From assembly GCA_963837485.1 (NCBI GenBank), contig CAWINP010000021.1:62001-126000 (forward strand): a DNA stretch of 64,000 bases, read 5' to 3'. A model generated the notes under the pieces. That model saw only the letters and a list, made by a program, of their open reading frames with translations. It had not been told where the DNA came from and searched no databases. Origin of the DNA: Solirubrobacter sp963837485. Lineage in GTDB: Bacteria > Actinomycetota > Thermoleophilia > Solirubrobacterales > Solirubrobacteraceae. The position numbers and the translations under genes were made by a program. Each line of letters starts with the position of its first letter. The first letter of the stretch is position 1. This document shows positions 58,014 to 64,000 of the stretch, in pieces.

Positions 58014-61000
58014 ATGGCTGTCGCGACGCAGGAGACGCCGATCCGGATCCGCCTCTGCGGCGAGCTGAGCGTCCGCGTCGGCGACACCGAGGCGACCGGC
58101 GTGCTCTCCGGGCGCCAGGGCAAGCTCCTGCTCGCGTATCTCGTCAGCGTGCACGGCGAGCCCGTGCGGCGCGACGACCTGATCGACGTCGTGTGGCAGG
58201 GCCGCCTCCCCCAGGCCCCCGAGGCCGCGCTGAGCAGCCTGCTCACCGGCGTACGCCGGGCCGTGGGGCCGACGGGGCTGAGCGGGCGCTCGCTCGTGAC
58301 GCTCAACCTCCCGGCGGGCACCTGGATCGACGTCGACCAGGCGCGCGAGGAGGCTCGGCTCGCCGACTCGGCGCTGGCCGGCGGGGCGGCCGCGGACGCC
58401 CTGCGGCGGGCGTGCGCGGGGCTGGAGCTGATCGAGCGCCCCGCGCTGGCGGAGCTCCACGGGCCGTGGGTCGAGCGCCTGCGGAATGCGGTCGACGAGC
58501 TGCGCTGCGACCTCTTGGAGACGGCCGCGCGCGCCGCGCTGGCCTGCGAGGAGGTCGTCGCCGCGCAGCGGCATGCGCGCGGCCTGCTCGAGCTCGAGCC
58601 GTACCGTGAGGCCGGCTATGGACTGCTCATGGAGGCGCTCGCGCGCGCGGGCAACGTCGCCGAGGCGCTGCGGACGTTCGATCGCCTGCGCGTGATGCTG
58701 CGCGACGAGCTCGGCGTTCCGCCGGCGCCCGCGCTGACCGCGCTGCACGAGCGGCTGCTTGCCCAGGGCGCCCGCGCGCTCCCGCCGGCCGTGGCGTCGG
58801 TGCCGCTGCCGGCGCCGATCCGCCGCTACGAGCGCCGCGCGTTCGTGGGGCGCGAACGCGAGCTGAGGCGCCTGCACGAGCACTGGGCGCGGGTCCGCGA
58901 CGGGCAGAGCGAGCTCGTGCTCGTGACCGGCGATCCGGGGATCGGCAAGACGCGCCTGGCCGCGCGGTTTGCCGCCGAGGCGCACGCCGGCGGCGCGATC
59001 GTGCTCCACGGCCGCGCGGACACCGACAACGTCTTTCCCTACCAGCCGCTCGCCCAGGCACTTCGCCATCTCGCCGAGCACCTCGACCTGCCGGATGCCG
59101 GGTCGCTGCGCCCACTGCTTCCCCAGGCTCGGGCCGGGGACGCGGCGTCCACGGACGAGAACGGGCGGCACGTGCTGTTCGACGCGGCGGTATCCGCGCT
59201 GGGGCAGGCGGCGCGGGCGCAGCCGCTCCTGCTCGTGCTCGAGGACCTGCACTGGGCCGACAAGCCGACCGCGCTCCTGCTGCGCCACGTCGTCCGCCAC
59301 GCCGACACCGCGCCGATCCTGCTGATGGCGAGCTACAGCGACGTCGAGCTCGCGCCCGGCTCGCCGCTGGCGCACGTGCTCGCCGACCTGCGGCATGACC
59401 ACGTGATCGAGCGGATCGCGCTGGGCGGGCTCTCCGCCGACGACGTCGCGGCGCTGGCGGCGGGCGCGATCGACGGCGCCCGGCTGCGCGCGTACACCGG
59501 CGGCAACCCGTTCTTCATCGAGGAGACGCTGCGCAGCGGCGAGGGCGTCGCGGTCGCCGAGACCGTGCGCGAGCGGCTGCTGCACCGCTTCGAGCGGTTG
59601 AGCGACGCGGCGGTCGACGCGATCACGCTGGCGGCCGTCCTCGGGACGGACTTCGGGGTGCGCGAGCTCGAGCACGCCACCGGGCAGCCGATCGACGAGT
59701 TGATAACCAGCCTCGAGGAAGCGGCCGCGGCAGGGCTCGTGGTCGAGGACGCCGAGCGCGTCGGCCGCCTGTCGTTCTGCCACGCGCTGATGCGCGACGC
59801 GATCTACGCGCGGCCGGCAGCGAGCCGGCGGCGGCTGCTGCACCTGCGCGCCGGCGAGGCGCTCGAGCAGGCCGGCGGCGCTCCCGCCGCGCTCGCGCAC
59901 CACTTCCACCTCGCGCGGCATGCCGGCGGCGCGCGGCGCGCGGCCCGCTACGCGATGGAGGCGGGCGCAGAGGCCGAGCGGGCGTACGCGTACGAGGATG
60001 CCGCCGCGCACTTCGAGCGCGCGCTCGAGGCGCTCGAGCTGGTGCCGGATGCCGGCGCGCGCGAGCGGATCGACGCGTGGCTGGCCCTGGGCGGGGTCCG
60101 CTGGCGGGGCGGGGAGCCCGGCGCGCGCGCCGCGTACCTCGCCGCCGCCGAGCTTGCGCGCGCATGCCATGACGCCGAGGCGCTGGTCGCGGCCGCGCTC
60201 GGCGCCGGCGGCCGCGTGTACGCGCCGGGCCAAGCGGACCCGGAGTACGTCGAGCTGGTGGAGGCGGCGCTCGCCGTCGCCGGCGTCGAGGGCGCGGTTC
60301 GCGCCCGTCTGCTCGGCCGCCTCGGTGAGGTCCTGCCCGATGGGGAGCGCCGCACGCGGGCGAGCATCGAGGCGTTGCGGCTCGCGCGAGCGTCGAGAGA
60401 CTCGGCCACGATCGCCGTCGCGCTGCTCAGCCGGCACGCCGCGCTGCTGCACATCGCCGGGCTCGCCGACCGGCTCGAGCTGGCGTGGGAGGCGATCCGG
60501 CTGGCCGACGCGTCAGGTCTGCGCGAGACGTCGGCGCTCGCGCGCCACTGGCTTGTCTTCGACCTCGTCGAGGCGGGCGACATCGCGGGCGCGCAGGCGT
60601 TGCACGCAGAGCTCGCCGAGATCGCCGGCGAGCTCCGGCAGCCGCTCTACCAGCACTCCTCGCTCGCCTGGAGCGCGATCTGGGCCGGCCTCGCCGGTCG
60701 CTTCCGCGAGGCCGAGCGGCTCGCGCGCGAGGGACTCCGGCTCGCGTCGAGGGCCGGCGCCCCCGACGCCCGGGCGAACTTCACCGCCCAGCTGCTCCCA
60801 TTGAGGCGCGAGCAGGGGCGGCTCGCAGAGGTCGAGCCCGAGTTGCGTTCGGCGGCCAGTCCCGGTGTGTTGCCGTGGGCGGCCTTCCTGCCGCTGGCGC
60901 AGCTGGAGGCGGGAGATCCTTCGGCGGCGGCGCGCTCGTTCGACGCGGCAGTGCGTGTCGTCCCATCCGGGCTGTTGTGGCTGCCCGCGAACGCGTGGCT

Positions 61001-61265
61001 GGCGGAGGCCGCCGCCGGCCTCGGCCGGCGCGACGCGTGCGCGGAGCTGTTCTCGCGGCTGGAGCCGTACGCGGGGCGGGTCGTCCAGGCGGGGTTCACC
61101 GGCTGCTGGGGCGCCGTCGACCGGTACCTCGGCCTTCTGTCCTCGGCGCTCGGCCGTGACGAACCGGCGCGCCGCCATCTCGACGCGGCGTTGCGCCTGC
61201 ACGAGTCCATCGGCGCGGTCGCGCTGATCCGGCGCACGGAGCGCGACTTGGCCGGGCTGGCCTGA
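58014..61265 (+). CDS. AfsR-like BTAD-AAA ATPase-TPR transcriptional regulator
   Basis: This 1083-residue regulator has an N-terminal winged helix (RIRLCGELSVRVGDTEATGV, VHGEPVRRDDLIDVVWQGRL), a BTAD domain (about 100-245; RTFDRLRVMLRDELGVPPAP) and an AAA ATPase. The ATPase has Walker A in LVTGDPGIGKTRLAARFA (about 305-320) and Walker B in LLLVLEDLHWADKPTALLL. A long helical-repeat sensor region runs to the end. Such proteins integrate signals to activate secondary metabolism or stress genes. It is divergent from the sigma factor gene. ATG 58014 starts just before the first strand; a TTG at 57984 is less likely. Confidence 0.88.
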   Translation: MAVATQETPIRIRLCGELSVRVGDTEATGVLSGRQGKLLLAYLVSVHGEPVRRDDLIDVVWQGRLPQAPEAALSSLLTGVRRAVGPTGLSGRSLVTLNLPAGTWIDVDQAREEARLADSALAGGAAADALRRACAGLELIERPALAELHGPWVERLRNAVDELRCDLLETAARAALACEEVVAAQRHARGLLELEPYREAGYGLLMEALARAGNVAEALRTFDRLRVMLRDELGVPPAPALTALHERLLAQGARALPPAVASVPLPAPIRRYERRAFVGRERELRRLHEHWARVRDGQSELVLVTGDPGIGKTRLAARFAAEAHAGGAIVLHGRADTDNVFPYQPLAQALRHLAEHLDLPDAGSLRPLLPQARAGDAASTDENGRHVLFDAAVSALGQAARAQPLLLVLEDLHWADKPTALLLRHVVRHADTAPILLMASYSDVELAPGSPLAHVLADLRHDHVIERIALGGLSADDVAALAAGAIDGARLRAYTGGNPFFIEETLRSGEGVAVAETVRERLLHRFERLSDAAVDAITLAAVLGTDFGVRELEHATGQPIDELITSLEEAAAAGLVVEDAERVGRLSFCHALMRDAIYARPAASRRRLLHLRAGEALEQAGGAPAALAHHFHLARHAGGARRAARYAMEAGAEAERAYAYEDAAAHFERALEALELVPDAGARERIDAWLALGGVRWRGGEPGARAAYLAAAELARACHDAEALVAAALGAGGRVYAPGQADPEYVELVEAALAVAGVEGAVRARLLGRLGEVLPDGERRTRASIEALRLARASRDSATIAVALLSRHAALLHIAGLADRLELAWEAIRLADASGLRETSALARHWLVFDLVEAGDIAGAQALHAELAEIAGELRQPLYQHSSLAWSAIWAGLAGRFREAERLAREGLRLASRAGAPDARANFTAQLLPLRREQGRLAEVEPELRSAASPGVLPWAAFLPLAQLEAGDPSAAARSFDAAVRVVPSGLLWLPANAWLAEAAAGLGRRDACAELFSRLEPYAGRVVQAGFTGCWGAVDRYLGLLSSALGRDEPARRHLDAALRLHESIGAVALIRRTERDLAGLA

Positions 61266-61285
61266 ACCGCCCGGCGCCGCCGCGC

Positions 61286-61906
61286 CTAGAAGTCGAAGTC
61301 GTTGGGGTCGGCCATCTGCGTCCGGTGGTGCAACACCATGCGGTTGTGCTCGAGCACGAACTTGGCCAGGCGCGAGCGGACCGCGGCAGCGCCGCCGTTG
61401 AACTGCACCGCGACGTAGCGGCCGTCGACGCGGGTGATGTTGCCCTCGGTGACGAGCGGCTCGTCGCTGCCGGGGAGCGAGACCGTGACGCCGACGTTGC
61501 TGCCCTCGCCCGCTTCCAGGCCGCAGTCGATCACCAGGCCGTCGGCGCTGACGTTGACCGTCAGGCCCTCGTGGCCGTCGACGCTCACCGGAACGCACGT
61601 GTTGACGCGCGAAGCCCTGCGCCGGTCCGGGCGCGTGCGGTCGGTGACCTTGAAGCGCAGGTCGCCGATCGCGCCTCGCTGGAGCAGCAGGCCCTTGAGC
61701 GCGATCAGCGAGTTGCCGTCGCTGAAGGTGAGGAACGCGCCGTCGACGCACTCGGGCAGCCACGTGACCGCCGCCCGGTCGACCGGCTCGAGCGCGATCG
61801 TGGCGCCCGCGATCGCGATGACATGGCACTTGAATGCCGTATCGCGAAGGAGTCCCGCCTCGGGCAGTGTCACCGCAACGACGTCGAACTCACGTAAGCG
61901 ATGCAT
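61286..61906 (-). CDS. PilZ-domain cyclic-di-GMP receptor
   Basis: This 206-residue protein has an N-terminal YcgR-like barrel (about 1-95) followed by a PilZ domain. The domain carries the cyclic-di-GMP motif RRRASRVNTCVPVSV (RxxxR) and the second motif NVSADGLVIDCGLE, a variant of D/NxSxxG. It would change conformation on binding cyclic-di-GMP and act on motility, secretion or a polymerase. Its ATG lies 17 bases inside the end of the histidine kinase gene, so the two are made from one mRNA. It is tail-to-tail with the AfsR-like gene. Confidence 0.85.
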   Translation of the reverse strand: MHRLREFDVVAVTLPEAGLLRDTAFKCHVIAIAGATIALEPVDRAAVTWLPECVDGAFLTFSDGNSLIALKGLLLQRGAIGDLRFKVTDRTRPDRRRASRVNTCVPVSVDGHEGLTVNVSADGLVIDCGLEAGEGSNVGVTVSLPGSDEPLVTEGNITRVDGRYVAVQFNGGAAAVRSRLAKFVLEHNRMVLHHRTQMADPNDFDF

Positions 61907-63440
61907 CACATAGAGGATCGACGTACGGTGAGGAGTCTTGAACCAACACGTCCTCGTGCGCACCGACGGGTAGGTGCGCGGCGATCGACGTGCCGGCGCC
62001 GGGCTCGGACTCGATCGCCAGGAACCCGCCGGCGCCGGTCACGATGCCGTGCACGGTCGCGAGTCCCAGACCGGTGCCCTCTCCGAACGCCTTCGTCGTG
62101 AAGAACGGCTCGATCGCCCGCTCGCGCGTCGCCTCGTCCATGCCGCAGCCGTCGTCGGAGACGGTCAGTCGCACGTGCTCGCCGGTGCGCGCGGTGGCGA
62201 CCACGATCTCGCCACCCGCGGGGCCTATGGCGTCGCGCGCGTTGACGACGAGGTTGACGATCACCTGCTCAAGGCTGGTCGCGTCGGCGTAGACGGGCGG
62301 GAGGTCGTTCTCGAGATCGTACTGGAGCCGCACGTTGTCGGGCAGCGTGCCGCTGAGCAGTGGGTCCATCGCCACTATCGTGGTGTTCAGGCTCACCAGC
62401 TGCGGCGCGGTCGACTCGCCTCGGCTGAACAGCAGCAGCTGCCTGACGAGCCGGGCCCCGCGCTCGGCGGCCAGCTGGATCTGGGTCACGTCTTCCTGCG
62501 CCGGCTCGTCGGGCGGGAGGTCGTCGTGCATCAGCGCGGCGCAGTTGAGGATCACCGCGAGCAGGTTGTTGAAGTCATGCGCGACGCCGCCGGCGAGCTG
62601 GCCGATGCTCTCGAGCCGCAGCGAGCGCTGCATCCGCACCTGCAGCTCCTGGCGGCGGCGCTCGGTGACGTCGCGCAGCGTGAGCAGCAGGCTCTCGATG
62701 TGCGGCTCGTGCAGCCGGTTGCCGACCACCGCCTCGATGTCCTTGTACGCGCCGGCGGCGTCGCGCATGCGGCAGTCGAGCGTCGTCGTCTCGCCGGGCG
62801 CCGGCGCGTCGGCCGAGACCGCGCGGCGGAACCGCTCCGAGTCGTCGGGGTGCACAAGGGCGGAGAGCGGCTGCCCGATCATCGCCTCGGGCTCGTAGCC
62901 GAGGACCGCGCGGATCGACGGGGCCTGGTAGAGCACACGCGTGTCGGCGTCGACGAGCGTGACGACGTCGGTCGAATGCTCGAGCAGCGAGCGCAGTCGC
63001 ACCTCGTTGCGCTGGAGGCGCTCGATCGTGGCCCTCAGCGCATGCATGACCAGCGGTGCCATCATCAGTGAGGTGGCCTTCCCGAGCTGGTCCTCGAGCG
63101 CGAACGAGCCGTGCGCGAGCGCCGTGGCGTTGATCGCGGCGTCCCACAGCACGAAGCGCAGCATCGACAGCCACAACGGTCCGTAGAGAGCGCGGAACGT
63201 CGTGCCGAACAGCGGCAGCGGCGGCTGCCCGGGCGAGGCCAGCAGGACGACGAGCAGCGCCAGCGCCTCCACCGCCTCGCCCGCCAGCGAGAACCTTCCG
63301 CGGCGGAAGCCGAACGCCCAGTACGCGGAGAGCCCGAGCGATGAGGCGGCGCCGAGCACATTCACCGGCGAGTCCAGCCCGCTCACCACCACGATCGTCC
63401 CGCACGTGACCGTCGCGGTGATCAGCGTGGGAATGAGCAT
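61890..63440 (-). CDS. PAS-domain membrane histidine kinase
   Basis: This 516-residue protein has a hydrophobic N-terminal half-module of about five helices (1-130). A PAS domain (about 145-270; RSLLEHSTDVVTLVDADTRV, SALVHPDDSERFRRAV) precedes the H-box LAGGVAHDFNNLLAVILNCA and a HATPase_c domain with NLVVNARDAI (N-box), DDGCGMDEA (G1) and GEGTGLGLATVHGI (G2). The HDFNNLL form of the H-box is typical of kinases that phosphorylate stand-alone receivers. The divergent single-domain response regulator is the likely partner, and a PilZ protein is encoded downstream. Confidence 0.9.
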   Translation of the reverse strand: MLIPTLITATVTCGTIVVVSGLDSPVNVLGAASSLGLSAYWAFGFRRGRFSLAGEAVEALALLVVLLASPGQPPLPLFGTTFRALYGPLWLSMLRFVLWDAAINATALAHGSFALEDQLGKATSLMMAPLVMHALRATIERLQRNEVRLRSLLEHSTDVVTLVDADTRVLYQAPSIRAVLGYEPEAMIGQPLSALVHPDDSERFRRAVSADAPAPGETTTLDCRMRDAAGAYKDIEAVVGNRLHEPHIESLLLTLRDVTERRRQELQVRMQRSLRLESIGQLAGGVAHDFNNLLAVILNCAALMHDDLPPDEPAQEDVTQIQLAAERGARLVRQLLLFSRGESTAPQLVSLNTTIVAMDPLLSGTLPDNVRLQYDLENDLPPVYADATSLEQVIVNLVVNARDAIGPAGGEIVVATARTGEHVRLTVSDDGCGMDEATRERAIEPFFTTKAFGEGTGLGLATVHGIVTGAGGFLAIESEPGAGTSIAAHLPVGAHEDVLVQDSSPYVDPLCDASLT

Positions 63441-63490
63441 GACCCTGCGCAGGCGCGTCAGGGCCGGAGTATCGGGGGTCGCCCGTGCCG

Positions 63491-63537
63491 GGATACCTAT
63501 TTAGTCGGGTATCCGCTACGGGGCTTGAGCGCTCAAG
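63491..63537. promoter_or_regulatory. Dyad elements between histidine kinase and response regulator
   Basis: ggatacc (63491-63497) and ggtatcc (63508-63514) form a seven-base dyad with a ten-base spacer containing the AT-rich tattta. Ten bases further is the perfect 14-base palindrome cttgagcgctcaag (63524-63537). Both lie in the 128-bp divergent promoter region and are candidate operators for both genes. Confidence 0.45.
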
Positions 63538-63568
63538 TAGTCTCTCAAGCAGCCGATCCTCCGGAGCG

Positions 63569-63970
63569 ATGGTTCCACCGGAATCCCCCCTCGCCGATGC
63601 TGGGACGATCCTCGTCGTGGACGACGACGTCGGCGTCCTCCTGACCACGGCGCGCCTGCTCCGGCGCGCCGGCTTCGAGACGTTCGACGCCGAATCGGCG
63701 ACGCGGGCGCTCGCACTGGTGGAAGAGCAGTCCGTCGACGTGCTTCTGAGCGACGTGGTCATGCCGGAGATGAACGGGATCGAGCTGGCCGCAGCCGTGC
63801 GCGAGCGGCACCCGCGCATCGAGGTCATCCTGGTCTCCGGCTTCACACCGGGCGCGCTGATCCGGCACAGCCTGACCGACGAGGAGGCACCCCCGATCCT
63901 CCAGAAGCCGCTTTCCCGCGACGATCTCATCGGCGCCGTCAGCGCCGCCGTCGCCCGCGCGCGCCGCTGA
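63569..63970 (+). CDS. Single-domain response regulator
   Basis: This 133-residue receiver domain has DDDVG acidic pocket residues near the start (TILVVDDDVGVLL), phospho-acceptor Asp in VDVLLSDVVMPEMNG, Ser in VILVSGF and Lys in ILQKPLSRDDL. There is no output domain, so it works by protein-protein contact. ATG 63569 has CCGGAG upstream and removes a 28-residue low-complexity extension. It is divergent from the PAS histidine kinase, its probable cognate. The last 30 bases of the window after its stop show no feature. Confidence 0.9.
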   Translation: MVPPESPLADAGTILVVDDDVGVLLTTARLLRRAGFETFDAESATRALALVEEQSVDVLLSDVVMPEMNGIELAAAVRERHPRIEVILVSGFTPGALIRHSLTDEEAPPILQKPLSRDDLIGAVSAAVARARR

Positions 63971-64000
63971 GTCCTCCGTCAGCTCGCCGCCGCCTGGCCG

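Noticed and set aside
57756..60452. 898-codon frame antisense to the AfsR-like regulator
   Set aside because: Arg/Gln/Val-rich shadow with no domain; the plus strand has BTAD and Walker motifs.

Overview
The window is very GC-rich, with gene density and codon bias typical of a high-GC actinobacterium. Several family combinations suggest a soil member of the Thermoleophilia/Solirubrobacterales, although the sequence alone cannot prove the genus. These include secreted hydrolases sharing one C-terminal sorting-like domain, MopE/RTX surface proteins, BTAD regulators, a DUF3068 protein, DUF5995, and a lasso-leader-like orphan peptide. I see no rRNA, tRNA, CRISPR array or insertion sequence.

Layout. 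1-2.3 kb is the edge of a probable contractile-injection-system locus (Pvc16/DUF4255 protein, a partial beta-rich protein, a BTAD/SARP-type regulator), with a divergent J-domain-like protein. 3.2-8.2 kb holds an M48 protease, a secreted protein, a frameshifted NAD-dependent epimerase and a CHASE-GGDEF-EAL protein. 8.1-26.7 kb is a cell-surface/secretome stretch. It has an S15 peptidase, an M14 carboxypeptidase and a DUF1080 protein with the same C-terminal domain, plus two MopE/RTX proteins and other secreted or membrane proteins. Between these lie metabolic genes (pta, FMN reductase, YceI) and a small regulator-membrane protein module with tandem operators. Two decayed genes are present.

26.8-38.7 kb centres on nitrogen-oxide respiration: a class II copper nitrite reductase with an extra cupredoxin domain and a hemerythrin gene on one strand, then a divergent LysR regulator, a NarK-type transporter and narGHJI with overlapping stop/start codons. 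38.7-43.3 kb contains a lasso-leader-like small peptide, a DUF3068 protein, two internally deleted ABC transporter genes, a YbaK-type deacylase and a wax ester/triacylglycerol synthase. 43.3-49.4 kb is one catabolic locus: permease, nucleotidyltransferase, metallophosphoesterase and glutamine-synthetase-like ligase in one direction, and an Lrp regulator plus a creatininase-family hydrolase in the other.

50.9-57.4 kb carries a SulP transporter and then the most unusual feature of the window. A 27-codon gene with an excellent ribosome binding site is followed by an intercistronic hairpin, a PqqD-like/HExxH membrane protease fusion, a TPR protein and a flavin reductase. It reads like a minimal ribosomally synthesised peptide (RiPP) cassette without a known maturase. 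57.4-64 kb holds signalling genes: an ECF sigma factor, a giant AfsR-like ATPase regulator, a PilZ protein, a PAS histidine kinase and a single-domain response regulator.

At least four genes show clear single-base frame changes between two conserved halves (near 5205-5240, 19920, 46536 and 49785), and four more look internally deleted. The first group may be consensus errors of the assembly, so gene ends there need care.
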